DNA of 64,000 nucleotides from NCBI GenBank assembly GCA_021234155.1, contig JAJEKV010000198.1, positions 188,001 through 252,000 of the forward strand, written 5' to 3'. The notes below the pieces were generated by a model that was not told the DNA's origin, ran no database searches, and saw only the letters and a program-made list of their open reading frames with translations. Positions 52,924 to 64,000 of the stretch are shown here, one piece after another (positions within the stretch are counted from its first letter, which is position 1; each line of letters starts with the position of its first letter). Origin of the DNA: Isoetes taiwanensis. Taxonomy: Eukaryota > Streptophyta > Lycopodiopsida > Isoetales > Isoetaceae. A program made the position numbers and the translations under genes.

Positions 52924-54172
52924 ATCATCATCGCCCGCGGGCCGCTATCATCTTCCTCGAATCTTCCATACCGTAAATGTTTTCTTTCATTGAGTTAAGA
53001 TCGAGAAAATTTTTTGGCGCTTCTAATCGAGGTACATGACGAAGCCTTGATTTTGGCCATCGCGACAAACCATTGTTTCATGTCATTGCCAAGATCTCTA
53101 AGAATCTCAAGTTCGCCAGTAGGGAAATGGCATCGGCAGCCTCCTCGTAACCATTCTCAAGATAATAAATATTTAAAGAAACATTACCTTCGCCAATTGG
53201 TATTCCATGTGCCAACGCGTTGGTGGATCTATTTCATGAATCACCCCTAAACCAAATTTTTCATTTCCACAAAGCAAGGACACATATTCATTCTTGCAAT
53301 ATTCTTGAGGAACCTACAATGAACACATAGCATAATAGAAATGTTAGTTTTAAGAGGTGGATTTGGTTACACATAGAATACATGCATGCGAAGTTGCTAT
53401 TCAAGGCAAACCCTCGTTTCAATATTTTCGTTCTAACTTCATATATCACAAGTGCCGGCAATTTAATATGCTCCACGCAGCGCCATAGCCGAGCCATACC
53501 ACCATCGGGATGTATCCCATCCCCAAAGCAAGCCAAAATTAGACAATGAAGAACCGTAAGAACCAAGAAAGTTGGACCAGAACGATGATGCTGATATTGT
53601 TAATAAGAAGAGTGGAAGTATGGAAAATGTTGCAAAGAGAGGTAATCTATCAGGATCAGGGGGGCTGTTATGAGCATTATCAGGATCAGGGGGGCTGTTA
53701 TCAAGATTATCAAAGCTTACATATGGTATTCCAAAGCCAACTAAGAAAAGGAAATTCATGGACTTCATTGTGAAAAAATGACCCAAAGAATAAGCATGCC
53801 TCCAAATCGCAAATATCTGGACCCAAAGAACCGCAAATAATACACACCCCAGTAATCTGAAAAATGACCCCAGTAATAAGCATGCACCCTCCTTTGATTA
53901 CTAAGTCTTAATGGATCATGAAACTGCATGTTCTGGTTGTTTATATTTCAAGGAGCCAAATATATCATGTTCCTCCATGAAGAGAGTGGGAAATTATCAT
54001 GTTCCTCCATGAAGAGAGTGGGAAATTACTATCGCTTAATTGGCAAGGCCATGTCTCCACATTGTTGGAACTTTTGGACTATGCACAGCAAAAGAAAGAA
54101 GAATGTCTTTTCTCCCCACTCATTTAACATACATCTCTGTTGTACTTGTTAAAATCGGTTTACAAAGTGGAA
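52924..54172. other. Intergenic with two short tandem duplications
   Basis: No gene recognised. A 30-bp duplication lies at 53648-53707 (TATCAGGATCAGGGGGGCTG) and a 32-bp duplication at 53964-54027 (ATCATGTTCCTCCATGAAGA). Confidence 0.55.
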
Positions 54173-56204
54173 TCTTATATTATAATGTTATACCGTAAGT
54201 GCGTAGTGCATCGAGCCCTAATTTGAATGGCCGAGATCATCTGGATGCTTTCGAAGGCCTAGATTTATTGCACGACTTACCAACACTGTGATTGGTCATG
54301 CGTCGATCTCTTAAGGGGAAAGGGTAAATGAAAAGGGGGAAAAGGAAAAGGGAAGTGGAAAGAGAGAATGTGAAGGGCAAAAAGGCATGGGGAAAAGGGT
54401 AAAAGGAAAAGGGAAAAAAGAAAAAAGGGAAAATAAAAGGAAAAAGAGAAAGGGTTGGGGAAAAGAAAAAGGCAGGGGAAAAGGAAAAAGGCAAAAAGGA
54501 AAAGGGAAAAAAGGAAAAGGGAAGTGGAAAGAGAGAATGTGAAGGTTAAAAAGGCATGGGGAAAAGGGAAAAGGGTAAAAGGAAAAGGGAAAAAGGAAAA
54601 AAGGGAAAGGAAAAGGGAAAATAGGAAAAGGGAAAAGAAAAGGGAAAAAAAGGAAAAGGGAAGTGGAAAGAGAGAATGTGAAGGGCAAAAAGGCATGGGG
54701 AAAAGGGAAAGGGTAAAAGGAAAAGGGAAAAAGGAAAAAGAGAAAAGAAAAGGAAAAAGAGAAAGGGTGGTGAAAGGAAAAAGGCATGGGGAAAAGGGAA
54801 AAGGGTAAAAGGCATGGGGAAAAGGAAAAAGGAAAAAGGAAAAGGTAAAAAAGAAAAAAGGGGAAAAAAGGAAAAGGGAAAAGAAAAGGGAAAAAGGAAA
54901 AGGGAAGTGGAAAGGAAAAGGGAAAAAGGAAAAGGGAAAAAAGAAAAAAGGGAAAGGAAAAGGGAAAAAAGGAAAAGAAAAGTGAAGTGGAAAGAGAGAA
55001 TATGAAGGGCAAAAAAGCATGGGGAAAAGGGAAAAGGGTAAAAGGAAAAGAGAAAAAGGAAAAAGGGAAAAGAAAAGGAAAAAGAGAACGGGTGGTGAAA
55101 GGAAAAAGGCATGGGAAAAGGGTAAAAGGAAAAGGGAAAAAAGAAAAAAGGGAAAAAGAAAAGGGGCAAGAGAGAAAGGGTGGGGAAAAGAGGAAAATGG
55201 GTATAGAAAATAAGAGAATAAAACAAATGTGTAAAAGGCATGGAAAAAGGGAAAAGAAAAAGGAAAGGAAGGGAAAAAGTGCACAGGAAAAGGATCGGCA
55301 AAGGAGGAAAACGGAAAGAAAAAAATCCATCAAGAAAAGGAAATGGGCAAAAAGGGAAAGGGAAAGGGAAGCAGGGGAGTGATGGAGGGGAGGGAAAGGG
55401 AAAAAGGACATGAGGAAAGGAAAAGAGAAAAGGAAAAGGAAGGGTTGAAAGAAGGGAAAATTGCACGGGAAGAGGGAAAGGGTGGGAAAAGGAGGAAAAG
55501 GAAGCACGGGAAAAATAGAAAGAAGAAAAGGGTGGGAAAAAGGGCATGGGAAAAGGGAAATAGAAAAGAAAAAAGAATGGAAAAGGGGGGAAGAGAGAGA
55601 GGCACGGGAAAAAGGAAATGAGGAAAATGGAAAAGGGAAAGAGAAAAAGGGAACATGGAAAAGGGAAAGAGGGAAAGGGTGAGGAGATGGAAAAAAGGAA
55701 GGTAAAAAGGGCATGGAAAATGGGAGGGAGAAAAGAAAAATGGAAGGGAAAAGGCACACAAAAAAGGGAGGAAAAGAGTGGGAAAAGGAGGAAAAGAGAA
55801 GGGAAAATAGGCATGGAAAAGGGCGAAAGAGTAAAAGGTTGAGAATAAGGGAAGACATGGAAAAAAGGGTGGGGAAAAGAGAAGGCATAAAAAAAGAGAA
55901 AGGGGAAGGGAAAAGGGCAAAGAAAAAAGAGAAGAGGGAAAAGGTGGAGAAAGGAGCAAAAGGGAAGGGAAAAAAATTATCGGGAACAGGGAAGGGAGAA
56001 GGAAAGGGATGGGAAAACAAGGAAACATGTGAGAAAGACGAGAAAAGAAAGGAAAAGAAAAAAAAAAGTAGAGAAAATAAGAAAAAATGAAATGCGGGAT
56101 AGAGCAAAAGGGAAAGGGAAAGGGATATGGCTTTTCTCAATCGCATCCCAAAGCATTTATTGTGTTTCAACTTATGCCCAAAGAACGTCGGGCACCATTA
56201 CTAG
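54173..56204 (+). mobile_element. Helitron E6 (polypurine family, plus orientation)
   Basis: A complete 2032-bp copy whose sense strand is plus. It starts TCTTATATTATAATGTT after an A. The 5' domain runs to about 54310 and holds GCCCTAATTTGAATGGCC and GTTTGCACGACTTACC-like family words. The body (54311-56125) is almost pure purine, with repeated GAGAGAATGTGAAGGG modules. The 3' end holds ATGCCCAAAGAACGTCGGGCA and CCATTACTAG, followed by T. It is most similar to E1-E3 (subtype A) and is the intact reference for the E1 insertion site. The long Lys/Gly/Glu and Phe/Pro/Ser frames here are not genes. Confidence 0.9.
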
Positions 56205-56808
56205 TATAATATAATTAGGTGGATTCATATACTCATAAGGTTTCAAATCAGAGGAAGCATAGATTGGGTTATTACCTTGTCTATGCCATGGGATCTGCGG
56301 GGATGATATGGCTGCAAAGATATGGCATTAGAATTGACATTAGATAAGCTAAAGTATTTGCAGCAAGTGTGTGCAACAGCTAAATGTGTAATGCCTAAAG
56401 AAGGTAAGTAAGAAAATTATAATGATCATGCGTGAGCCAAAAGAACATTATGTGACAATAGGTAACCTAAGGAAAAAGCTGCCCAAAATGAAGAATGAAG
56501 GGGGGCGTTCTAGAGTCGTTGTATTGATCGGGCAACAAATAGTAGAGATTGTTCAAACAGACTTGAGTCTTTGGTTTTATGCTGAACTAAACAAGATTGA
56601 TGATGAATTGGATTTGGAATGCTAACGAGAGATGGGATATGGAATGCTAACAAAGAATTTAATGAGATATGGATTTAAGGAGTTTCTCTATTTTCAAAGC
56701 CCATAACTCCTCTACAATATCAAAGACATCCGACTATATCCCCACATACATAACCATAGCAAAAATTTCAGATTTTTGTTTTAAGAGACGTGGATGCAAA
56801 ATACATAC
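56205..56808. other. Intergenic, no gene recognised
   Basis: A 67-codon plus-strand frame at 56422-56625 is weakly protein-like but unrecognised. Downstream exons of the neighbouring minus-strand gene candidate might lie here, but I cannot define them. Confidence 0.4.
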
Positions 56809-58175
56809 CGAATTCACACTACCATCACTTCGTCGCTTCTTTGCAGCATGGGTTACCGCCGCATCAGCATTTCCAATGTCTTCAAAGTCATCATCGTCAT
56901 TGTCCAATGATTCAAATCGCTTGTCCATTGCAGAAATTGTCATGGATTCTGGCCATTGTAATTCATCCTAGTTACAAAAGAAAAACAACCAATAAGAATC
57001 CGAGATGAAAATCAAATATATGGCAGAATTGAGTTAGAATAGTGTGCATACATCTATGGCCAGTTCCTGAATCCTTTTTTGCGCAGCAGAATTCCCATTC
57101 TCAAATGGCAAATAGACATCTCTTTCACTATCAATAATGCTTCTCATTTTAATTTGAACCAGAGCATAGCTCTCTCCGTCAACCTGATTTTGCACCTTTG
57201 CAGTTCCTACCACAATCTCCTTACTTGCAAACAATGATGGGCGTTTACAACCAGCGAAAAAGAGTTCATCAAAGAACTTTAAGTGAGTAGTTTTCAAACG
57301 CATTGATGAAGCTAGCAATATGACATCATTTTCCTTCTCATAATTCCTTTCATACTCAAAGGTTTTGGCACACTTACTCAAGCGCCTTTTCTAGCCACCA
57401 ATCATTAAGTTGATTGTTTCGCGGATGAATCTTTCTGGAACAGAGTAAGAAACAGTAGGCCAGCATATGGGCTTCAAAATCCCACTTCCCATAAGATGTT
57501 GGATGAGCTTATCTCTTCGGGCAATCCATTTTCTGTTTTCATCACATGGCCTGAATTGTGGCAACGTAAAAATAGGAAATGTGGACAGCACAGCATTCCG
57601 AATCTCCCTATGATTGTCAACCATTTGCAGCCACTGAGAGCGATGTCCTGTTTTCTTCAAAGCCAACCTACCATTTTTTACATCTGGCCCCCTGCTCAAT
57701 ACTGTAAAAACATGGCTAGCTTTTGGGACTTTATCAAATCGCACCTGACCATAGCTCTCAAGACGGCCAGCATCACATCTCATATCCCTCTCCCTTTGTT
57801 CATCACTTTTTGTATGCCGCCTACAGCTTGTATCAAAGTATAGAGTCGACCGATGGCTAGACATACCTCCCTTGGACATGGTAGGCGCCGATCCATTTGT
57901 ATAAGCAAAGCAGGGAAGCATTCTCCTTGACTTCATCACGCAAGCCCACAATCCCAACAAACCAAACCTTTTAGGAAACCTAATTCAAGCCAATCATTGA
58001 GCTGAAAATTTAAGAAACTCATCCCATATATCCGCTTCTCAACAACTAATGCCTCCCCACTCTCCACCGGGTAGAAGAGAAACGAAAGCAAAAATATAAG
58101 CGCCCACATCTTTGGGTCGCCACTTTGAGACCTCGTGGAGTGTTGGTAGACTTCCACCATGTAGATGCTTGAGAC
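56809..58175 (-). CDS. Exon-like cluster of an unrecognised minus-strand gene or pseudogene
   Basis: Several stretches have protein-like composition and good splice signals. A segment starting at 58175 follows a TTATTCTAG acceptor. In one frame it contains GLRDEVKENASLLCLYKWIG and ends at a GGAG/GTATGT donor (57867). The frame 57391-57960 contains RSQWLQMVDNHREIRNAVL and RRDKLIQHLMGSGILKP. It meets a TAG at about 57386-57388 and then continues in frame (KRRLSKCAKTFEYERNY...) to a GAT/GTATGC donor at 57052. An 84-bp intron leads to exon 56809-56967, which is acidic (LDNDDDDFEDIGN) with a KKRR patch and ends at a TCG/GTATGT donor. The exon structure around the TAG is unclear. No family is recognised, and it could be a decaying transposase or host gene. 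Confidence 0.35.
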
Positions 58176-60446
58176 CTAGAATAATATAAAGTATAATTAA
58201 TACATGCAGTAATAAATATGGCACAACTTCAAAGTAAAAATTAAAAGTAAAAAAGATTAATGCAAAGATAAGAAGCCAAAGATTTTGTAGGTAAAGATCG
58301 GGCCGCCGCTGCAGTTGGGCTAAGTACCTAAAGAACCAAATGAAGACCGCTTGGAGCATTGTTCATTAGTAGCATCCAAAGATTCAAGTCATTCATTCAA
58401 AATGTTTGTTTTCATAGTTCAGCTTTTGTAACTTCTTTACCAGCAGAGTGTTCATGAGACTCATATTTTTGAGTTTACCAGCAGAGTGTTCTAGCATTTA
58501 TTTTCATCTCTGGGATTATCACATGAATCAAAGACCTCTATTAGAAGCTATCACTACGTGCATGGAGAAATCAGAAAGATACAGCAATATATAAGAATAG
58601 TTATCAGCAAAGCTTTTGTTCTCACCTCAAAATGCATAATTTATTATCGATAAGTTTAAGACACGATTCATTGGCACAACCATTTTCACAAATGCCTATT
58701 CATGATGCTCATAACCATTTCTAAAATGCCTATTCTAACAACCATTTACAAAATGCCTCTTCGTGATGCTGAATCTTTATAACACAGTTTAAAAATAAAC
58801 ACTAACATACCTGAATCTGGAAGATATGGATAAAGGAATTTTGCTAAACCTCAGATCAACAGGGAATCAAAATTTTCCACTAACTCTAGAATCACGCAAT
58901 GCAGAAAACCAAATCAATCGTAATCCTTCTTGAATTTTTTAGGGCCAAGAATCAAGATGCCAAATTTCGCTTCCAAACCGCCGCCATCATTGATGCATCT
59001 CGCCGCTTTGAAACGCCCACCGCCACCGCCTGCATCGTAGATTTAGGTTTTTCCGTAAAACGCCCACTAGGTTTTTTGCGGCATTAACGCGCCGTGAGAA
59101 AAACAAATTCATAAATTAAATATGGGCCCATCGTCAAGCCTACAAGGTTTTCTCCCTTATGTTTTTCTTTTTCTTTCTTTCTTTGTTTTTCGAACGTACC
59201 AACCATACTTATCTTTCTGCCTTAAATTTCTTTGCCCAACTAGAATGAATGACCATTGAAATAGTTGACCCTATTCCTTGTATTATTTCTGCCCCCAACT
59301 TCTGTTCACTTCATAAGCCTTTTGTCATACAACCTTCAACACGGTTTCTTTTTGTAGCCTACATGTTGGACCCACTTCGAATGAGAAAATAAGACTATAC
59401 GACAATATAAGTCATTCCCTCTCACATGTCTCGAATTACGACACTCTTTGTGTTTTCCACATCCTTTGCTTATCCTCGCATTCAAGCAAGAAGAGGTGTA
59501 CTCTCCTCCTTCCACAAAACTGCATATTCTCGTCTCCAGCTTGTTTTATTATCTGCATCGACACACACTGTTAGAAGATTCTTACCAATTGGTAGATTCC
59601 CCTGCATTGTCCTGCAGTAATACGTCTTCTGCTCTAAAAATATTGTCAATTGGTTGATGTTACATATGTATCGAGGCCATCATGAAAGCCTTTCACATAA
59701 AGTTGTTTTGCATTTACTGACTTCTTGTTGCAAATCTTTCAATTCTATATGTATAAGCAACTTTTTGAGACCAACATTCTTCTTCACTCTGCTTAATGAT
59801 ACATTTATGTCCCATGGTTGGAATTGAGCTTGGAATAAGTTATGACATTCCAAAATGGTGATACTTTAATAGCAGATTATATATAGAAATGTATTAAGTT
59901 TTGTTGTATATGCCCATGGCTTCAAAAGTAAGCAAATAGTCATTTGGAAATTAGTGCTTGCGATGTTCCCCACCTATAATAATACTTGATTCATGTTATA
60001 TAATAACCATGAGTAGGTACTTGACTTTTCTTGGACACTCCTTATTGTTTTTCGGATCATTGGATCCCAAGATAATCCTATGAATATGCCAAATCAAGGG
60101 ATGTGGAATTTCCACGTCACACCCATGTATAAGAGAGTGCTCCCCATACACGTATTTTACACATACACATACACATACATGAATGAAGAACATATACGCC
60201 ATTATACCAAGAAAAGTGAACAGTTCATTACTGCACAACAGAATAATACAGGCTTGAGAAGTACGAGTTTCATAAATTATAACTTTGCTGCATCACACAG
60301 GCCAGAGTGGGCTTTCAAAGCAAACCAAAGTGGGCTTCCAAAGCAAGAACAAAATCAAATCACCATCTCCTAATTCTCCTAATAAGGTGCCACTGGCCAT
60401 GCCAGAAAGGCACTTCACGAAATTTTGACTATGCGGTTGCTTCTAG
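58176..60446. other. Intergenic, no gene recognised
   Basis: Upstream of the exon-like cluster there is a minus-strand hydrophobic frame (58039-58359) that looks like intron or UTR. 58900-59090 holds a short frame rich in CGCC. A short CACATA run lies near 60155. No RNA gene is seen. Confidence 0.45.
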
Positions 60447-61326
60447 AAGGCCATATAGTTACCCTAGGGCACATGCATGAAGAGCCTTGCCCCGATCAAC
60501 TGCCCCTACTTCCTTGTGCATGCCACGTTTAATTAAGACTAGCTAGCGCACGCACTACAGGCAAGGAGTGCATCGAGCCAAAGCTCGACTAGTTGCATAT
60601 AGCAAGTTGAGTTTGGCTATGTTGGTCACAACAGCTAGTCCCTAGAGTAAATTGGTTGCCTTGGACTCGTGCATGAAGCCAAAACTCGTGCATATAGCAA
60701 GTCGAACTATCGCAAGGGGCAACTTTGGAAATAGGTGCCTCGGGAGGGTTTTTTTTCTCTCTCTCTTGGGTTCTCTCTTCAGACCCTTGTGGGAACCCTG
60801 CAGGCAAGCGCTCGACCACTTTGTAGGCAGGGAAGGCTACCGAAACCTAAACCCTACAGGTTTAGTAGGGTTTTGGTTTTGGGGCACCAAAACCACTCCA
60901 TCTGCTAATTTCACCGTCCAAATGGTAGCTCGTGTTCCCTGTCTCATCTCCAAAAAGAAAAAATGGACATCCACTGCACAGGCGTACCAACCCCCAAATT
61001 ACCCCCTTTCCGACGTAGGGCCACGAGGTGGATATATGGCGTGTTCCTCCAATTCGGCAGCTATACCGAGCTTGGAATGCAGTTTTGGCTTCATGCACGA
61101 CTCCAAGGCAACCAATTTACTCTAGGGACGAGCTGTTGTGACCAACATAGCCAAACTCAACTTGCTATATGCAACTAGTCGAGCTTTCGCTCGATGCACT
61201 CCTTGCCTGTAGTGCGTGCGCTAGCTAGTCTTAATTAAACGTAGCATGCACAAGGAAGTAGGGGCAGTTGATCGGGGCAAGGCTCTTCATGCATGTGCCC
61301 TAGGGTAACTATGGCCTTCATGTAAA
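60447..61326. mobile_element. Foldback element with about 240-bp inverted arms
   Basis: The left arm (60447-60686) and right arm (61082-61326) are near-perfect reverse complements. Both contain GTTACCCTAGGGCACATGCA, GATCAACTGCCCCTACTTCC, TTAATTAAGACTAGCTAGCG and GAGTTTGGCTATGTTGGTCA. The spacer of about 400 bp holds a CT run and no recognised gene, although overlapping frames (60652-61125 plus) are open. I found no clear target duplication. The shape fits a MULE-like or foldback DNA transposon without its own transposase. Confidence 0.85.
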
Positions 61327-62899
61327 AGTGTGTGGCTTCCAAGTGCACACAAAAGTTGATGTTTGAAAGAGGACAATGTATGCACAACATTGTCAGCCGT
61401 TGTTGGGCACTTCTCGAGCTAGATATATGAGGGTTTTAGGGTAGTGTGGTATTTTGCTCGAGCATTTCTCGAACTAAATGGGCTTTTTTTGTGAGTTCAG
61501 ACATTGCTCGGGTACTGGTTGGGCTAGATGAGCGAGGATTTTAGCAAATTGATTTCAGCTCCCCCTTATTAATATGCTCAGCGTGTTCGAACATTGCTCG
61601 GTCTAGAAGTCCCAACAATGAGGTTGTATTCTTGCGCAACAAAGGTTTTGGAATGGACACGTGTAATGGCAATAGAAAATGATATGCCCACCTCAGCACG
61701 TTTCCTTAAAGCATCAAATACTTTGCAATTAGACTAAGTAGATATTTTCATTCTATTTGTGTTTCTTATTGGGGAAATAGAATATCATTTATGTTCTTTA
61801 TTTTTGCTAGAAGTAAAAGATTAACGTATGTTAATTTATGAGAATAAAAACCCCAAAGTTGAGCATCAATTAGTGCCATTTAAGACAATGGTGATGTACC
61901 AAAATACTGTATTGGCACCACAATTAAGGAGGCATAATGAGTTTTTGTTGGTCCAAATGCTTAAGTGTTATACAAATAATCAATCTCTAGTGTGTCAAAA
62001 TTGGATCCCATATGTTAAATTGATCCCTCCAATGCAATGAAAGAAACATTATCTGTACACCTTTATATGGTAAGACAGACTGCCTGGCAGAACAGGCTGG
62101 CTGGCAACCCTGCTAAAGATTGAATTACATGGTTTGCTTATGCCTTAGCCACATTAGACATACGGTAAGCCTAAGATTGGCCAATTTTTCTCCGACTTGG
62201 ACTGCATGTTGACAGTTATGCACTTTCTAATGAAGCATTTAGGGTTTTGTTTCCAAGATCAGATATTAGTGAACTCATGTTGTTCACTAAATTAGACATA
62301 TTAGTTGGAGGGACATCTTTTTATCTTTTTGTTGCCAAATTCACATGAGCAATTAATCCACCGAAACCGACGTTGGAGGAAAAACCCTAAACCTTAATGT
62401 CGCGACCCCGGACGTTTCAGCCGACCCAATTCATCATCGATGGCTGCAGGAAGGGTTCGGGGCTGGCGAGCTGATTGCTGGCCCCATTAAAATTCCAAGA
62501 AGGATGAACTAACGATTTGAGGTACCTACTTTGCATTCTCTGATTCTTAAGCTAGGGAAAAGTTTCTGCTGAATATAAGAGGAGCCCTTTTCACTCTGAG
62601 GAATTGTGAGTTTTTTTGCTGCTTTGGGATTCAGGTATGTTACTGTTTATTGCTCAACTGTATTATATGGATTCAATATCACACATAAGACGTCTTTAAT
62701 TCATGTAATGTATTTTGACAGAATTAACTACTAGATAAATGATCATGACTATTTGGCTTTCTGCTACTAACTTTCAATTTTACAAGCAGCGTTATTTTGG
62801 TTCTTCAGGTACTAAGCTTAATCTCCATACAGGCTTAATCTACCAATTCAGGTTCAGACTTCAGGTTCTTCAGGTACTAAGCTCAATCAGGTACAGGCA
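61327..62899. other. Intergenic / possible 5' region of the right-edge gene
   Basis: No gene recognised. TTGCTCG.(A/G)C and TCGAGC words recur at 61400-61620. Around 62440-62640 there is a less AT-rich stretch with an ATGGCTGCAGGAAGGG and a GGGATTCAG/GTATGTTACTG donor-like site. These may be upstream exon or leader of the frame at 62900. Confidence 0.4.
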
Positions 62900-64000
62900 A
62901 TGAAAGACCACCATATACCTAGACTCCTATGTAAGTGTGCATTATGTCGTGCTGTAAATCAAGAAGGTTGTTACCTTAGCAGACAAAGGTACAGATCTCA
63001 CCAAAGCCGTCCAAACAAAAGATTGTGTGACAGACTAGAAAAAGGGGGTAAAATTGTTTGCACATGTGCTATTTGCATTGCAAAGTGTGCTAATGGGGTG
63101 CCCTTTAGTCATTCTGGTTATATGAATCATGTTCAGAGCGCCATGACAAGGGAGCAATGTATCCCTTCGATTGATTTGCAGCACGAGCAGAAGCAGGAAC
63201 AACAGTTGTCTCAAATTGGTTTGGAAGGCACCGACCTTGTGGTTAATGGAATAACAAAGCCTGTGGACCTGGATAATCAGCCAGATCTACCAGAGCCAAT
63301 GCAGAATGAGGCACCCATGTGGAATGAAGCAGAAAACTTATCCAACGATGAATTTTCTGAATTGAGGATTGCAAGATTAGATGACCAATTTCTGGCATGT
63401 GTGGTTGAACTTCAGAGCTGTTTGGACATGCACAGTGCATCCGAAAAACTTCAAAATGATGTGTTCAAATTGCTTTTCCAAAGCAAGGATGATAGAGGTT
63501 TAGCATCCATAATTGCTGAGAAAACAATTGCTGAAAAAGGAAAATGGACTGGGATGGTGAATGGCTTCCGTGTTCCAACCAGCTTGAAATGCATGAAAAA
63601 AATGTATCAAGACATGGGGCTCCCTGCTCTACAAAGACATACAATATGCATACATGATGAAGGCCAGAGAGTTTACAGATTCAAAGTAATTAAGGATGGT
63701 GTTACATTGAGTTGCAGTTGCAAAAGAAAAATAAATGGTGTGTTGGTGAGAACATCAAGGTGTCTGGTGCATGAGACTTGTACAGTTTGCCACAAGACAC
63801 GAAAAGAAGGGGTAACATTTTTGTACAATCCTATCAGCTACATTCTGAAATTAAGGTGCACAAGTAAGAGCATAGCTTACAGCGATAACGAGCATTGGCG
63901 TCAACGAGATACCTGGCTTGGGAAGGGAATTCACGAAAGACCTACAGCAATTTATGAATGTTGGCATGCTAGCCGATGGAGGGAAATGCAATATTTTTGG
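62900..64000 (+). CDS. Cys/His-rich protein, N-terminal part, runs off the window
   Basis: An uninterrupted 367-codon frame from ATG at 62900 to the window edge with no stop. The first 65 residues hold a cysteine-rich block (C11, C13, C16, C24, H34, C43, C54, C56, C59, C63) suggesting a zinc-binding domain. A Gln/Glu/Pro-rich linker follows (about 95-150). A folded-looking region then has a second cysteine cluster (C272, C274, C288, H291, C294, C297, H298), and a Trp-rich ECWHASRWREMQ closes the window. The layout, with zinc clusters before a large region still to come, resembles transposase-derived plant proteins such as the CACTA/tnp2 type, but this is a weak guess. It could be a domesticated or active transposase or an unrelated nuclear protein. 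Confidence 0.65.
   Translation, partial: MKDHHIPRLLCKCALCRAVNQEGCYLSRQRYRSHQSRPNKRLCDRLEKGGKIVCTCAICIAKCANGVPFSHSGYMNHVQSAMTREQCIPSIDLQHEQKQEQQLSQIGLEGTDLVVNGITKPVDLDNQPDLPEPMQNEAPMWNEAENLSNDEFSELRIARLDDQFLACVVELQSCLDMHSASEKLQNDVFKLLFQSKDDRGLASIIAEKTIAEKGKWTGMVNGFRVPTSLKCMKKMYQDMGLPALQRHTICIHDEGQRVYRFKVIKDGVTLSCSCKRKINGVLVRTSRCLVHETCTVCHKTRKEGVTFLYNPISYILKLRCTSKSIAYSDNEHWRQRDTWLGKGIHERPTAIYECWHASRWREMQYFW

Noticed and set aside
60140-60190. CACATA repeat as a telomere-like or regulatory array.
   Set aside because: Only a few units, with no telomere motif (plant TTTAGGG). It is simple low complexity.

Overview
The window looks like nuclear DNA of a land plant, most probably a seed-free vascular plant such as a fern (inference). 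The main reasons are one long intronless pentatricopeptide-repeat (PPR) gene of organelle-targeted plant type, plant LINE and Ty3/Gypsy relics, plant-style Helitron ends, and a dense load of nested repeats. There is no operon structure, and no rRNA or tRNA gene was found. Only the PPR gene (44747-47062, minus) is a confident host gene. An open reading frame that runs off the right edge (62900-64000, plus) is a good coding candidate. A few other exon-like stretches are weak.

Layout. 1-6.3 kb: a 1.2 kb duplication (460-1677 and 3603-4820), each copy ending in a different trinucleotide microsatellite, then low-complexity intergenic DNA. 6.3-22.6 kb: five copies (E1-E5, all minus) of an unusual non-autonomous Helitron family. 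Its 1.3-2.4 kb interior is almost pure purine on one strand and pyrimidine on the other. E1, E2 and E3 lie head to tail. E1 was later split by a 3 kb terminal-inverted-repeat transposon that carries an array of GGTATAAATTTATACC palindromes. E4 and E5 are inserted in a dead LINE reverse-transcriptase gene whose pieces can still be read between them. A sixth copy (E6, plus) lies at 54173-56204.

22.6-28 kb: intergenic DNA with a COP9 signalosome subunit 1 (CSN1) pseudogene fragment and an inverted-repeat-bounded segment holding a GGGAAC array. 28.2-35.2 kb: a 7 kb complex of 19-bp minisatellite arrays in both orientations interleaved with repeated modules, including a near-perfect inverted pair. 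36.2-42.5 kb: a 5'-truncated LINE on the minus strand with a poly(A) tail and matching target-site duplications. 42.5-48 kb: a strong hairpin, a weak hypothetical gene, the PPR gene and a small inverted-repeat unit. 48.1-51 kb: a Ty3/Gypsy relic with a tRNA-Met primer-binding site and a broken pol. 51-64 kb: mostly intergenic, with E6, an unrecognised exon-like cluster on the minus strand, a foldback element with about 240-bp arms (60447-61326) and the right-edge reading frame.

The genes do not form a pathway. The window records repeated transposon invasion, nesting and local tandem duplication around a single functional-looking PPR gene. The most unusual element is the polypurine Helitron family. 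Its very long Phe/Pro/Ser/Leu-rich or Lys/Glu/Arg/Gly-rich reading frames are artefacts of composition, not proteins.
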